Of a DNA stretch of 64,000 bases, positions 10,710-20,653 are shown piece by piece. Each line of letters begins with the position of its first letter. Position 1 is the first letter of the stretch. Location: positions 3,088,254-3,152,253 of the forward strand of contig NZ_HE978634.1 of the NCBI RefSeq assembly GCF_000312045.1, given 5' to 3'. The notes below the pieces were generated by a model. The model did not search any database. It was not told where the DNA came from and was given only the letters and a program-made list of their open reading frames with translations. The translations under genes and the position numbers were made by a program. Source of the stretch: Noviherbaspirillum massiliense JC206. Lineage in GTDB: Bacteria; Pseudomonadota; Gammaproteobacteria; Burkholderiales; Burkholderiaceae_D.

Positions 10710-12371
10710 ATGGATATTAAACGTACCGTCCTGTGGGTTGTGTTCTCGTTGTCCCTGCTTCTGCTTTGGGATAACTGGATGCGCTATAACGGCAAGCCTT
10801 CGATGTTTTTCCCGACTGCGACGCAGCAGCAGGCCAAGCCGGCAGCAGGTGCAGGCGCGCCGGCCGGCAATGTCAACCCGGATGTGCCGCAAGCGAGCGC
10901 CGCAGCCCCGACTACGCCCGCCGTCGTGCCCGGCACGAGTGCCGCAGCGCAAGGCGAGCGCATCACCATTACGACCGATGTGATCAAGGCGGATATCGAT
11001 ACGCTCGGCGGCGAACTGGTACGACTGGAACTGCTCAAGCAGAAGGACACGCTCGATCCGAGCAAGAACGTGGTGCTGTTCGATTCGAGCGCGCAGCGTA
11101 CCTACCTTGCCCAGACCGGCCTGATCGGCGGTCCGTTCCCGAACCACAAGTCGAACTTTGTCGCCAAGCCCGGCCCGCGCTCGCTCGACGGCCGCAATGA
11201 CGTGCAACTGGTGCTGGAGTCGGAGCAGAACGGCGTCAAGCTGACCAAGACCTATACCTTCCAGCGTGGCAGCTACACGATCGACCTCAAGCACGAGGTC
11301 GCGAACCAGAGCGGCGCGCCGGTCAATCCCTCGCTCTACCTGCAGCTGGTGCGCGACGGCAGCAAGCCGGAAGGCGAATCCCGCTTCTACAGCACCTTCA
11401 CCGGTCCGGCGATCTACACCGATGCCGAGAAATTCCAGAAGCTGGATTTCAAGAAGATCGAAGAAGGCAAGGCCGAGCATGCGACCAAGGCCGACAATGG
11501 CTGGTTCGCGCTGGTGCAGCACTATTTCGTCTCGGCCTTCATCCCGCCGCAGAATGTGGCGCGCGAGATCTACACCAAGAAGGTTGGTAACAACCTGTAT
11601 GCGGTCGGCGAAATCCTGCCGCTGGGCACGGTCGCACCGGGCGCCACCGCAACGATGGATACGCACCTGTATTCCGGCCCGCAGGAATCGGCCGTGCTGG
11701 AAAAGATCGCTCCGGGCCTGGAACTGGTCAAGGACTATGGCTGGCTGACGATCGTGGCCAAGCCGATCTTCTGGCTGATGACCCAGATCCACAAGCTGCT
11801 CGGCAACTGGGGCTGGACCATCATCGTGCTGACCATCCTGATCAAGCTGGCCTTCTTCCCGCTGTCGGCTGCCAGCTATCGCAGCATGGCGAAGATGAAA
11901 ACGGTTACGCCGCGCATGCAAGCGATCCGCGAGCGCTACAAGTCCGATCCGCAAAAGATGAACCAGGCGATGATGGAACTGTACAAGACCGAGAAGATCA
12001 ACCCGCTCGGCGGCTGCCTGCCGATCGTGGTCCAGATCCCGGTGTTCATCGCGCTGTACTGGGTGCTGCTGGCATCCGTGGAAATGCGCGGCGCGCCGTG
12101 GCTCGGCTGGATCCATGACCTGACCGCGCCCGACCCGTTCTACATCCTGCCCATCCTGATGGCCGTGTCGATGTTCATCCAGACCAAGCTGAACCCGACG
12201 CCGCCGGATCCGGTGCAGGCCAAGGTGATGATGTTCATGCCGATCGTGTTCTCAGTCATGTTCTTCTTCTTCCCGGCCGGCCTGGTGCTGTACTGGGTGG
12301 TGAACAATGTCCTGTCGATCGCCCAGCAATGGGTCATCACCAGGAACATGGCAGGCAGCAAGACCGCCTGA
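10710..12371 (+). CDS. yidC: membrane protein insertase YidC
   Basis: The inner-membrane insertase that works with SecYEG and alone. The 553-residue Gram-negative type has an N-terminal transmembrane anchor ([19 protein letters not shown]), a proline/alanine-rich linker, a large periplasmic beta domain, and a conserved C-terminal core of five membrane segments (from [19 protein letters not shown] on). The loop [18 protein letters not shown] and the [18 protein letters not shown] segment carry the family signature. It follows yidD by 40 bases and is closed by a strong terminator. Confidence 0.97.
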   Translation: MDIKRTVLWVVFSLSLLLLWDNWMRYNGKPSMFFPTATQQQAKPAAGAGAPAGNVNPDVPQASAAAPTTPAVVPGTSAAAQGERITITTDVIKADIDTLGGELVRLELLKQKDTLDPSKNVVLFDSSAQRTYLAQTGLIGGPFPNHKSNFVAKPGPRSLDGRNDVQLVLESEQNGVKLTKTYTFQRGSYTIDLKHEVANQSGAPVNPSLYLQLVRDGSKPEGESRFYSTFTGPAIYTDAEKFQKLDFKKIEEGKAEHATKADNGWFALVQHYFVSAFIPPQNVAREIYTKKVGNNLYAVGEILPLGTVAPGATATMDTHLYSGPQESAVLEKIAPGLELVKDYGWLTIVAKPIFWLMTQIHKLLGNWGWTIIVLTILIKLAFFPLSAASYRSMAKMKTVTPRMQAIRERYKSDPQKMNQAMMELYKTEKINPLGGCLPIVVQIPVFIALYWVLLASVEMRGAPWLGWIHDLTAPDPFYILPILMAVSMFIQTKLNPTPPDPVQAKVMMFMPIVFSVMFFFFPAGLVLYWVVNNVLSIAQQWVITRNMAGSKTA

Positions 12372-12416
12372 TGCATAGTGCCCGGCACCGATGCCGGGCT
12401 GCCTAAGAAGAAAAAG

Positions 12417-12445
12417 GCCCGTGAATCGTATTCACGGGCTTTTTT
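12417..12445 (+). terminator. rho-independent terminator after yidC
   Basis: A perfect 10-base stem (12417-12426 with 12430-12439) with a 3-base loop is followed by six T. An A-rich run on the left side makes it potentially bidirectional. A second 7-base hairpin (12381-12398) lies just upstream. Confidence 0.85.
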
Positions 12446-12596
12446 CTTGGTTTGAAAAATCGTGGGTTGCCGCATCATCTGGTCGACATACCATCGGCAA
12501 CCATGTCACTTCGCCGCTTGCAAGCGGCTCGGATGGTCGCGCCGCAAAGCAATGCTATGCGAAACCCCGCCTCCATTCCTCGCTACAATCACATCC

Positions 12597-13991
12597 ATGA
12601 ACTACGACTCTTCTCCCATCGCTGCAATCGCCACTGCACCTGGACGCGGCGGCATTGGCGTCGTGCGCATCTCCGGCAAGGATCTGACATCCGTGATTCA
12701 GTCAGTGTGCGGGCCGCAGGTGCAGCTCCAGCCGCGTCATGCGACTTATCTGCCGTTCAGGGATGCCGACGGCAGCGCGATCGACCAGGGCATCGCCATC
12801 TATTTCAAGGCGCCGCACTCCTATACCGGCGAGGATGTGCTGGAATTGCAAGGGCATGGTGGTCCGGTGGTAATGCAGATGCTGCTGACGCGCTGCCTGC
12901 AGGCTGGAAAGGAGATCGGGCTGCGGCTGGCACAACCGGGCGAATTCACGCATCGCGCCTTCCTGAATGACAAGCTCGATCTCGCACAGGCGGAAGCGGT
13001 GGCGGACCTGATCGAGGCTTCGACCGAAGCCGCGGCGAAATCGGCCTCGCAATCCCTGTCCGGCGTGTTTTCAAAAACGATCCACGAACTGGTCGACAAG
13101 GTGATTCACCTGCGCATGCTGGTCGAAGCCACGCTCGATTTTCCGGAAGAGGAAATCGACTTTCTGGAAAAGTCCGATGCACGCGGACAGCTTGAACGCA
13201 TCCGCACCAGCCTTGATGCCATCTTTGCACAGGCATCGCAGGGCGCGCTGCTGCGTGAAGGATTGAACGTGGTGCTCGCCGGCCAGCCGAATGTCGGCAA
13301 GTCGTCGCTGCTCAATGCCCTGGCGGGCGCCGAAGTCGCCATCGTCACGCCGATTGCCGGCACCACCCGCGACAAGGTGACCGAAACCATCCAGATGGAA
13401 GGCATCCCGTTGCACATCATCGATACCGCCGGAATACGGGATGCACTCGATGCCAGCGACGAAGTCGAGCGCATCGGCATCGAGCGTACCTGGGGCGAAG
13501 TGCGCAAGGCCGATGTGATCCTGCACCTGCTCGACGCCACCCGCGGGCCGACACGCGGCGACGAAGACATCGTCGCGCGCCTGCCCGACAACGTACCGGT
13601 GCTGCGGGTATGGAACAAGATCGACCTGTCGGGACACAAGGCGGAGGTCGAACGCCTGCCGGAAGCAACGCACATCTACCTGTCGGCGACCGAGCGGCTC
13701 GGCATGGACCTGCTGCGCACGGAATTATTGCGGGTGGCAGGCTGGCAGCAGACAGGTGAATCACGCTTCCTCGCACGCGAGCGCCACTTGCTGGCGCTGA
13801 AAGCGGCGCGTGATCATCTCGACATCGCAGCCGAGTATGCGCAGAACAATAATCAGGTCAACGACCAGGCGCTGGACCTGCTGGCGGAGGAATTGCGGCT
13901 GGCGCAGGAACGCCTGAACAGCATCACTGGGGAATTCACGTCGGATGATTTGCTGGGGGTGATCTTCAGCCGCTTCTGCATCGGGAAATAG
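12597..13991 (+). CDS. mnmE: tRNA uridine-5-carboxymethylaminomethyl(34) synthesis GTPase MnmE
   Basis: MnmE and MnmG modify the wobble uridine of several tRNAs. The 464-residue protein starts at [19 protein letters not shown], the conserved tetrahydrofolate-binding N-terminus. The G domain shows [16 protein letters not shown] (G1), TTRDKVTE (G2), DTAGIR (G3) and NKID (G4). The C-terminus ends with the obligatory FCIGK motif, whose cysteine is functionally essential. An in-frame extension to 12462 exists, but family alignment favours 12597. It is separated from yidC by the terminator. Confidence 0.97.
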   Translation: MNYDSSPIAAIATAPGRGGIGVVRISGKDLTSVIQSVCGPQVQLQPRHATYLPFRDADGSAIDQGIAIYFKAPHSYTGEDVLELQGHGGPVVMQMLLTRCLQAGKEIGLRLAQPGEFTHRAFLNDKLDLAQAEAVADLIEASTEAAAKSASQSLSGVFSKTIHELVDKVIHLRMLVEATLDFPEEEIDFLEKSDARGQLERIRTSLDAIFAQASQGALLREGLNVVLAGQPNVGKSSLLNALAGAEVAIVTPIAGTTRDKVTETIQMEGIPLHIIDTAGIRDALDASDEVERIGIERTWGEVRKADVILHLLDATRGPTRGDEDIVARLPDNVPVLRVWNKIDLSGHKAEVERLPEATHIYLSATERLGMDLLRTELLRVAGWQQTGESRFLARERHLLALKAARDHLDIAAEYAQNNNQVNDQALDLLAEELRLAQERLNSITGEFTSDDLLGVIFSRFCIGK

Positions 13992-14057
13992 CGGGACCGC
14001 TTGAGCACGGCCGCATTCGGGCAATGCGGCACATGCCTGACGATGGGGCGCGGCTGA

Positions 14058-14285
14058 TTACCAGCCGGTTCCAATGCCGATGCCGGCTCCGCCGCCATGG
14101 CCCCAGCTGCCGATCCCGAGGCCGAGGCCGATGTTCGGCGCAACGCTGCCGTGGTAAGGCGCAATCGGCCTGCCGTCCATGTCGGTCATCTGCTGCGTTT
14201 CGCGCAGGCCTTCATGTTCATAACCGGGACTTGCACATCCGGCAAGCATTGATGCGAGTGCCAATGGAAGAAACAGGCGTTTCAT
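14058..14285 (-). CDS. small glycine-rich lipoprotein
   Basis: A 75-residue protein with a lipoprotein signal peptide (MKRLFLPLALASMLAGCASP; lipobox LAGC). The mature part is short, with MDGRPIAPYHGSVAPN followed by a glycine-rich tail (GLGLGIGSWGHGGGAGIG). The function is unknown; such small lipoproteins are common in this family. The frame is open upstream, but the MKR start gives the normal signal peptide. Confidence 0.65.
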   Translation of the reverse strand: MKRLFLPLALASMLAGCASPGYEHEGLRETQQMTDMDGRPIAPYHGSVAPNIGLGLGIGSWGHGGGAGIGIGTGW

Positions 14286-14381
14286 CTGCGGCGTCCTCAT
14301 CGAAGGGATGAATATTCTTTCGACAGAATCTCGCCTGAGGGGTTCTGGATGCGCCGGGTTCCGGCGCAATGGGAGGGCGGC

Positions 14382-14588
14382 TTAGGACAGGGAGGCAGGC
14401 TGATCAGGATTGGTTGTATCCGGAGTACCGGCGAGCATCTCCTGCAATCGCCCGGCCATCCGATTCAGGTTGCGCAGCCTCGAATGATCAGTGTAGTAGC
14501 TGTCGCACAAGGGAGATGCCGTTGCCTTCTTGAGAGCATCGATCTCCGCATTAATCCTGTTGAGTTTCCACTTATAAAACCATTTCAT
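14382..14588 (-). CDS. small hypothetical protein
   Basis: A 67-residue hydrophilic protein beginning MKWFYKWKLNRINAEIDALKK, with a predicted coiled-coil-like helix pair (RINAEIDALKKA and HSRLRNLNRMAGRLQEML). The ATG at 14586-14588 is preceded by an A- and G-rich stretch (AAAAGGGGAAATGCA) that serves as a ribosome binding site. The same frame extends to 14615 but the extension adds nothing recognisable. Function unknown. Confidence 0.6.
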   Translation of the reverse strand: MKWFYKWKLNRINAEIDALKKATASPLCDSYYTDHSRLRNLNRMAGRLQEMLAGTPDTTNPDQPASLS

Positions 14589-14905
14589 TGCATTTCCCCT
14601 TTTGTTGCCAAACACGTGGCATTAGCGGATAGACCAATCCGCTCTCTATTTGTTCCCTTGGAGAAAAATGTTTTTGTCACTTCCGGCCAGGTCTCGTAAA
14701 GCAAGCGCAGGCAGGGTGGATGCTACGTCGGCCACATGCCGCGCGTGATGGCATTCGGCTTCAGCGCGATCATTCTCGCGCAGGCTGCCGGGCCTCCTGA
14801 TGCAAGTCTGCTTGCCAATGCATCGCCAGGCGAACACTCAAGGCCTTTGCTATACCTCAATGACGGATTCGGCCTGCGGACTACCATTGGTCCTGTACAC
14901 GGATT
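14589..14905. other. intergenic stretch before the tRNA
   Basis: About 317 bases. A 63-residue minus-strand open frame (14646-14837) has no recognisable features and I do not call it. No clear promoter or repeat is seen. Confidence 0.3.
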
Positions 14906-14981
14906 GCCGGCTTAGCTCATCGGGTAGAGCAGTTGATTTGTAATCATCAGGTGGGAGGTTCGAGTCCTTCAGCTGGCACCA
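14906..14981 (+). tRNA. tRNA-Thr(TGT), divergent copy
   Basis: A 76-base cloverleaf with encoded CCA. The acceptor stem GCCGGCT/AGCTGGC has one G-U pair; D arm GCTC/GAGC; anticodon loop TTTGTAA with anticodon TGT; T loop TTCGAGT. The anticodon stem GTTGA/TCATC has a U-U mismatch at the second pair (positions 28-42), where canonical tRNA-Thr has C-G. It is recognisable as tRNA-Thr, but the mismatch suggests a secondary or decaying copy. Confidence 0.8.
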
Positions 14982-15138
14982 TCCTCAACACTCTCTGGCA
15001 TCGCAGTTCCACCATCAACCGCGCGGATTGGCATTGCATCAACGTGCATGACCGCCGCTTCTGCGGGATGGATGCTCATCACGCTGAACCGGGACCGGTT
15101 TTATTTGTTCCTCTCCATACCGGATTGAAAGAGCGGCC

Positions 15139-15342
15139 ATGAGCAACACTTCCATCGGAAAAACCGTCGAGCAGTTGGAGAACAGCTTCTCCTTCAGGGA
15201 TGATCAGGTCAGACGCCTGGCGATCGTGATGTCGCATTTCCTGAAAATCCGGGAAGAACTGATTGCCGAGGGCATTACCGCCAATACCGATGAAATCGCA
15301 GCGCAGCTGACCCGGGCTGCCTTGTCCCTTCCGTCCGAATAA
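15139..15342 (+). CDS. small hypothetical protein
   Basis: A 67-residue soluble, mostly helical protein (TVEQLENSFSFRDDQVRRL, then FLKIREELIAEGITANTDEI). No domain is recognised. A weak AAAGAG lies upstream of the ATG. It begins 157 bases after the tRNA gene. Composition matches core genes, so it is probably real and of unknown function. Confidence 0.55.
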   Translation: MSNTSIGKTVEQLENSFSFRDDQVRRLAIVMSHFLKIREELIAEGITANTDEIAAQLTRAALSLPSE

Positions 15343-15384
15343 TCCTGACCGGCATTGCTCCCCTGTGGCGGGACGCGCCAGCCG

Positions 15385-15813
15385 CTATAGCCTCAAGCGG
15401 TTGAGCACCCTCTGCTGTTCTTCCATTCCGCTCAATTCCGCCGGTTCCGCGTCGGGCACCGCAGCGCCGAAGCGGCTTGTCACATAAGCACGCATGGCCG
15501 CTTCCAGCATGGTGCTGCCATCGGACTTGATCTCGGGCGGATGCAGCTTCCTGGCATGCCAGACTTCACCTTGCTTCGACAGCTCGATGCATTCGCGCTC
15601 GATGATCGGGCCGCCCTGCGACCAGTCGGTCGAAGGCCGGTAATCGGTCCACCAGCCGTCGTCATCGGGAGCATAGTAATGATGGATGTACTGGCACCAT
15701 TCCCTTTGTTCGCCGCTTGCGGTGACAATGTGGGCCACTTCCGGCTTTTCCAGGTGTTCGGCTCGCGCCACCCAATAATCCAGCAATGCGCCGTGCAGCT
15801 CCGCTGCTTTCAT
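15385..15813 (-). CDS. DUF2591 (NinX-like) family protein
   Basis: A 142-residue protein recognised by the N-terminal pattern AAELHGALLDYWVARAE and by DYRPSTDWSQGGPIIERE, both typical of DUF2591, a family found in phages and in bacterial genomes. Its biochemical role is not known. It stands alone here, with no phage genes next to it, and its composition matches the surrounding core genome. Confidence 0.7.
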   Translation of the reverse strand: MKAAELHGALLDYWVARAEHLEKPEVAHIVTASGEQREWCQYIHHYYAPDDDGWWTDYRPSTDWSQGGPIIERECIELSKQGEVWHARKLHPPEIKSDGSTMLEAAMRAYVTSRFGAAVPDAEPAELSGMEEQQRVLNRLRL

Positions 15814-15883
15814 GATCAGGCCTCCGATTGGCTGTGCTCTCCCCGGATTGCCGTCGCTGCGCGGCCTACATCATCGATCACGC

Positions 15884-16870
15884 TTAGCGCGCCGCTGCCG
15901 TGGTGAAGGACCAGGAGCGGCTCACCGGCGCCTTGTCGAGCGTGCCGCTGAAACTGACGTCGTAGGTCGTGGCAGGCTTCAATACATCCAGGGGAATGAT
16001 GGCTGCCGCCGACAAGGGCGTGTGCTCGGCATCATTGGAACCGGTCAGCAATTGCACCGGCAGGGTCGCGCCGCCGCGCTCCTGTACGGTAAAGCTGCGC
16101 ACCGTGAGAATGGCAATACCATCCGCATGCACGCTGATCGGATAGCCGACGGCATTCTTGGAGGGCACAGGGTCGGGCACTTCATTGTCACTCAGGAAGC
16201 CGATCGGCACCAGCTGCTGGTCGGGATAGGGATAAGTGACGATCTTTGCATCCGCCAGCTGGCGCTGCAATCCCTTGCCGGACTCCGCCAGGACGGCGAA
16301 ATTGGCAGTGAAAAATGTCTCGCCCCGAGCAGAAATGCTGCTGCCGGCACCAGCATCCCGGTACATCGGTTCGAACGCCACGAAGCGATGGTAGATCGCG
16401 GCAATCAATCCTTCTGCCGCATTGAAGCCCGAAGGATCGCTGGTCATCGAAATGACTTCGCCGATCGCATAGCCTTCCGCCGGTACCGCATAATCCGCCG
16501 CACGCAAGCGGTCTATCAGCGTCGCGCCGGTAAAGCCAGGCTTGCCGGCCGTCTCGTCATGGGAGATTCCGTTAAGCACCTGATAATCCGAATGGGCCTT
16601 GGCAGCCACATCGATCTTGGCATTGCGTTCGACGGCTTGCAAACCCATTTTCTGGCGACGGAAATTGAACCAGGCAAGCCCGTCGGTCGCGGTATCGCCT
16701 GTTGCCTGCGGCGCGCTCGGGTCCGAAGCGGTAACGGCATTCGCGGGCTGCAATGCCACGCTGCGGTTACCGCCGCCGCCGTCGCTTCCGCCACCGCATG
16801 CGGTCAGCAAAAGTGAAGTCAAGAGCGTTGACAGCAGCAGAGCCGCGCGTATCGATCGCACCATCCGCAT
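15884..16870 (-). CDS. CAP-domain (SCP-like) lipoprotein
   Basis: A 328-residue exported protein. The signal peptide ends in the lipobox LLTAC followed by a GGGSDGGGG linker, typical of surface or outer-membrane lipoproteins of betaproteobacteria. Residues of roughly 65-200 form a CAP/SCP domain (WFNFRRQKMGLQAVERN, AAKAHSDYQVLNGISHDE with the conserved His and Glu, then IYHRFVAFEP). The C-terminal part (ATTYDVSFSGTLDKAPVSRSW) looks like an Ig-like domain. Function unknown; CAP proteins bind lipids or act as toxins or proteases in various organisms. It is transcribed alone. Confidence 0.8.
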   Translation of the reverse strand: MRMVRSIRAALLLSTLLTSLLLTACGGGSDGGGGNRSVALQPANAVTASDPSAPQATGDTATDGLAWFNFRRQKMGLQAVERNAKIDVAAKAHSDYQVLNGISHDETAGKPGFTGATLIDRLRAADYAVPAEGYAIGEVISMTSDPSGFNAAEGLIAAIYHRFVAFEPMYRDAGAGSSISARGETFFTANFAVLAESGKGLQRQLADAKIVTYPYPDQQLVPIGFLSDNEVPDPVPSKNAVGYPISVHADGIAILTVRSFTVQERGGATLPVQLLTGSNDAEHTPLSAAAIIPLDVLKPATTYDVSFSGTLDKAPVSRSWSFTTAAAR

Positions 16871-17258
16871 TTCCTCGAAATGAAAAGTTAAACAGGTATT
16901 GGTTTAATTGCACCGGGCTACCAGGCGCTTTGTATCGCGACGGATAATCCCCCAGTCCCGGCCGACGCATGCAGGTTCGCCATGAGCGTGCAGGCCAGGG
17001 ATGGGAGTTCCGCACGACACCAACCCGCGCCCGCAGCAAGGCTGCGTAAGAATCTGCGTTCGCACGGGAAGGGCATTCCTGGCAGGCCAGACCTGACGTA
17101 CGGCATGAACTGCAAGCCGCAATTTTTCCTTTGATGCCCACGCAAGAAGACGGTTGCAGATTCGCTGAAAATTTTTTCGCTGAACAGGCATGATTGCGCG
17201 CCGGGTTTGCGGTTTGTCACGAAGGGAGGCGCAAACCGGAAGTGATGAGGTGGGCAGC
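16871..17258. other. intergenic stretch without a convincing gene
   Basis: 388 bases between the CAP-domain gene and the sensor kinase gene. Overlapping short open frames on the minus strand lack recognisable domains and ribosome binding sites. No repeat or terminator of note is seen. Confidence 0.35.
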
Positions 17259-18683
17259 TTATACCGGCGGGAAGCAAACAGTCACACGCAAACCAGCGCC
17301 GTCTGTTCCTTCTGACAAGTTGACCTGTGCTTCATGCAGGTCTGCGATGTCGCGCACGATGGTCAGTCCCAAGCCGGTACCGCCGGCATTCATTGTCAGT
17401 GCGGAAGCGACGCGATAGAAGGGTGCAAATACCTTTTCCCGCTCGCCGGCCGGAATGCCCGGTCCGGTGTCTTCCACCTGCAAGACCGGTTTCCCGTCAT
17501 GCAATACGCGCAGAATGACTCTGCCGCCAGCAGGCGTATAGCGAATGGCGTTGTCCACCAGATTGACGATCAGCTCATGCAGCAGCAGGGCATGGCCGAT
17601 CACCTTCACCTCGGCCTCTGCTTCCAGAGACAGGTCCAGGCCTTTCTTCACCGCTTCCTGCGCCAGCTCCAGTCCCACCTGACGCGCGGCATCAACCAGT
17701 GACAGCACCCGCATCTCGCTGTCGTTTCCATGCTCTGCCCTCGCCAGTGTCAACAGGCGATTGGCCAGGTGTACGGTCGCGTCGGTTGTCCTTGCGATGC
17801 TTTCCACGATTTCGCGCATCGCCTGTGCATCATTGGCCCGCAGTGCAAGTTCGGACTGGGTCTTCAGCACCGTCAGCGGCGTGCGCAGCTGGTGCGAGGC
17901 ATCGGCAATGAAGCGGCGCTGGCCGGCCATCAACGCCTGCAGCCTTGCCATATAGCCATTCATCGCTTCCACTAGCGGCCGCACCTCCTTGTGTACCAGC
18001 GCCGCATCGAACCCGGACAAGTCGGTCGGCGCACGCGATGCCACATCGGCACGCAGCCGCATCAGCGGCCGCAGCCCGAAGCGCACCGCAACCCACACCA
18101 GCAGTGCCGCGGCCAGCACCAGGGCTGCCTGGCGCGCGAGCGTATCGAACAGGATCTTGCGCGACAGGCCGTGCCGCGCTTCGTAAGACTCGCCCACCTG
18201 AATCAAGGCGATGCCGCGCATGGAGTCGTCGTAGACCGGCTGGTACAGCGCGGCGATGCGCACCGGTTCGCCGTGGTAGTCAGCATGATAGAAATACACG
18301 AGAGCAGGATAGGCGTCGGAGCGCTTTACCTTGGCGGGCAGGGGCGGCAGATCGTCATAACCGGACACGAATTCGCCATGGATGCCCGTGACCTTGTAAT
18401 AGATGCGGCCGAGGGTATCGGTCTCGAAACTGTCGAGGGCAACATAAGGCACATCGGCCACGACCCTGCCGTGGTCGATCGATACCCGTTCGGCAAGGGC
18501 GCGGGTCGAGGCGAGCAGCGAGCGGTCATAGGCGAGATCGGCCACTTCCAGAGCATGCCGGTAGACCGAAACGGCATTGATGGCCACCAGTACGGCCAGC
18601 GGGATCAGCAGCCAGCGCAGCAGCTGGTTGCGCAGGCTGCCGACCGGCTTGCCGGCAACCGGCCTTTCCGCTTGTTGCATCAT
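17259..18683 (-). CDS. TctE/QseC-like sensor histidine kinase
   Basis: A 474-residue membrane kinase. It has a first membrane segment (about 22-40), a periplasmic sensor region of the 2CSK_N type (about 45-180, with DSFETDTLGRIYYKVTG), a second membrane segment (about 185-205), and a dimerisation domain with phospho-acceptor His264 in DASHQLRTPL. The ATPase domain shows NLVDNAIRYTP, DTGPGIP and GTGLGLTI. It overlaps the response-regulator gene by four bases. By analogy with TctE/BctE it probably senses a carboxylate, perhaps through the Bug-type protein encoded at 19595-20575. Confidence 0.9.
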   Translation of the reverse strand: MMQQAERPVAGKPVGSLRNQLLRWLLIPLAVLVAINAVSVYRHALEVADLAYDRSLLASTRALAERVSIDHGRVVADVPYVALDSFETDTLGRIYYKVTGIHGEFVSGYDDLPPLPAKVKRSDAYPALVYFYHADYHGEPVRIAALYQPVYDDSMRGIALIQVGESYEARHGLSRKILFDTLARQAALVLAAALLVWVAVRFGLRPLMRLRADVASRAPTDLSGFDAALVHKEVRPLVEAMNGYMARLQALMAGQRRFIADASHQLRTPLTVLKTQSELALRANDAQAMREIVESIARTTDATVHLANRLLTLARAEHGNDSEMRVLSLVDAARQVGLELAQEAVKKGLDLSLEAEAEVKVIGHALLLHELIVNLVDNAIRYTPAGGRVILRVLHDGKPVLQVEDTGPGIPAGEREKVFAPFYRVASALTMNAGGTGLGLTIVRDIADLHEAQVNLSEGTDGAGLRVTVCFPPV

Positions 18684-19363
18684 CGCGTCTCCGGCGCTTC
18701 CAGGAGGTAACCGAGCCCGCGCAGGGTCGTGATCACCACCCTGCCCTGCTCGGCGCGCTCGAGCTTCTTGCGCAGGCGATGAATGTAAATCTCGATCGCA
18801 TCGAGGTTGGCATCGTCATCCAGGGCGAACACTTCGTCGAACAGCTTTTCCTTGGACACTGCGCGGCCGGCGCGGGTGAGCAAGGCTTCCAGCACCGCAT
18901 GCTCGCGCGGAGTCAGGGCCAGCGGCTCGCCGCCATAGGTGAACATGCGCGACACCGTATCGAAGGACAGGGCGCCGCAGGACTGGGTGACGGCTTCATT
19001 GCCCTGCGAACGCCGCAGCAGGGCCTTGACGCGCGCCTCGAGCTCGGCCAGTTCGAAAGGCTTGGAGAGATAGTCGTCGGCGCCGAGGTTCAATCCCTGC
19101 ACCCGCTCATGCAAGCCGCCGCGCGCCGTCAATACCAGCACCGGCGTCTTGCTGCCGCGTGCGCGCAGCCGCTTGAGCACGTCGAGACCGTCCATCTTCG
19201 GCAGAGTCAGGTCGAGAATCACCAGCGCATACTCCTGGGTATGCAGCAGCGCATCGGCATCCGCGCCGTTCATCACGCATTCCACCGGAAGGCGTGCATC
19301 ATGCAGCGCCCTCGCAATCCAGCGCGAGAGTTCGGCATGGTCTTCTACCAGCAGGATACGCAT
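18680..19363 (-). CDS. OmpR/TctD-like response regulator
   Basis: A 227-residue two-domain regulator. The receiver domain has Asp51 (LVILDLTLPKMDG), the acidic pair near residue 7 (VEDH) and the conserved Lys in DDYLSKPFE. The C-terminal winged helix has the typical LTPREHAVLEALLTRAG and DANLDAIEIYIHRLRKKLE. It is the first gene of the pair with the kinase. It diverges from the Bug-type protein gene across a 231-base region where its operators probably lie. Confidence 0.92.
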   Translation of the reverse strand: MRILLVEDHAELSRWIARALHDARLPVECVMNGADADALLHTQEYALVILDLTLPKMDGLDVLKRLRARGSKTPVLVLTARGGLHERVQGLNLGADDYLSKPFELAELEARVKALLRRSQGNEAVTQSCGALSFDTVSRMFTYGGEPLALTPREHAVLEALLTRAGRAVSKEKLFDEVFALDDDANLDAIEIYIHRLRKKLERAEQGRVVITTLRGLGYLLEAPETR

Positions 19364-19594
19364 GAGGACAGGTGTCTAAAACGATTGGGTTCCGAATTCC
19401 GAGTATGGTGCGTCCGAGAAAAACAGACAAGGGGATGCTGTTTCGGCTTTTTTACGTATTTCGGATTCCTTAGGGCAAAACATCATGCACGATTTTTTCC
19501 CTCCTGCCTGCCGGATGGTGGTCCGGAATGAAAGCAAAATGAAAGAAAGGGCATTTACTATGTCCTGAGCTGACCCGGGACTTGGCAGGATGGC

Positions 19595-20575
19595 ATGAGA
19601 ATCAAGATAGCGATGATGCGGGCTGGACTGCTGCTGAGTGCCGCGATGACATGCGTACATGCAGTCGCGACGCCGCAATGCATCGTGCCCGCGAAGCCGG
19701 GCGGTGGCATGGATTTGACCTGCAAGCTGACGCGTCAGGGCTTGCAGCAGGAGACGCGGGATGCGGGCAAGGATGCGGAACTGCGCATCAGTTATATGCC
19801 CGGGGGGATCGGTGCCGTCGCATGGAATTCGGTGCTGTCGCAGAGGCGGGCGGAGCCCGATACCCTGATCGCCTTTTCCGGCGGCTCACTGTTCAACCTG
19901 GCCGAAGGCAAATACGGCAGGGTGTCTGCCTCGGACGTGCGCTGGGTGGCGGCGATCGGCATCGATTACGGCATGATCGCCGTGCGCAGCGATTCGCCCT
20001 ACAAGAACTTGCGCGACCTGGTGGAAGCACTCAGGCGCGACCCGGAGAAAGTAAGCTTTGGCGCCAGCGGCACCGTGGGCAGCCAGGACTGGCTGAAAGT
20101 CGCGTTGATCGCCAAGCAGGGCGGTGTCGATCCCAAGTCCCTGCGGCCGGTGGCATTCGAAGGCGGAGGGGAATCGTTCACCGCCTTGCTTGCCGGTTAC
20201 GTGCAAGCGGTATCCGGCGATGCATCGGAAGCGACCCTGCATGCGCTTGACGGCAAGATCCGGGTGCTGGCGGTGCTGTCGGATGCGCGCCTGAGCGGGG
20301 CATTGGCGAATGTGCCCACCGCGCGCGAACAAGGCTTCGATGTTACCTGGCCGATCATCCGCGGCCTGTACATGGGGCCGCAGGTGGGCGAGGCCGATTA
20401 CCGGAAGTGGGTCAAGACCTTTGACCGCATGATGGCCAAGCCGGAATTCGATCGGATGCGCGCGGCCCATGGCCTGTATCCGTTTGCGATGACGGGCGCT
20501 GCGCTGACTGATTACATCAAGAAGACCGTGGACAACTACGGCAAGCAGGCCAAAGAGTTTGGCTTGGTTCGATAA
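19595..20575 (+). CDS. Bug/TctC-type periplasmic tricarboxylate-binding protein
   Basis: A 326-residue exported protein of the tripartite tricarboxylate transporter receptor family. After the signal peptide it has the family pattern CIVPAKPGGGMDLTCKL and SYMPGGIGAVAWN, then the SFGASGTVGSQDW ligand-loop region and the late VPTAREQGFDVTWPIIRG. No TctA/TctB membrane genes follow, so it is an orphan receptor. Its place beside a divergent TctDE-like pair fits a sensory role like Bordetella BctC, but this is inference. Confidence 0.82.
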   Translation: MRIKIAMMRAGLLLSAAMTCVHAVATPQCIVPAKPGGGMDLTCKLTRQGLQQETRDAGKDAELRISYMPGGIGAVAWNSVLSQRRAEPDTLIAFSGGSLFNLAEGKYGRVSASDVRWVAAIGIDYGMIAVRSDSPYKNLRDLVEALRRDPEKVSFGASGTVGSQDWLKVALIAKQGGVDPKSLRPVAFEGGGESFTALLAGYVQAVSGDASEATLHALDGKIRVLAVLSDARLSGALANVPTAREQGFDVTWPIIRGLYMGPQVGEADYRKWVKTFDRMMAKPEFDRMRAAHGLYPFAMTGAALTDYIKKTVDNYGKQAKEFGLVR

Positions 20576-20653
20576 GCCGACCTCTTTTCCCCAATGGGCG
20601 GGCGCATGCCTTTCCATCGGCGAAATATATTCTCAACAACAAGGAGCAGACAA

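Noticed and set aside
10698..12116. 472-residue minus-strand frame opposite yidC
   Set aside because: Antisense shadow of a well-identified gene with no protein-like features.
14646..14837. 63-residue minus-strand open frame before the tRNA
   Set aside because: No signal, domain or ribosome binding site.
15385..15813. Prophage remnant around the DUF2591 gene
   Set aside because: DUF2591 occurs in phages, but no integrase, capsid or lysis genes are nearby and the composition is that of the core genome.
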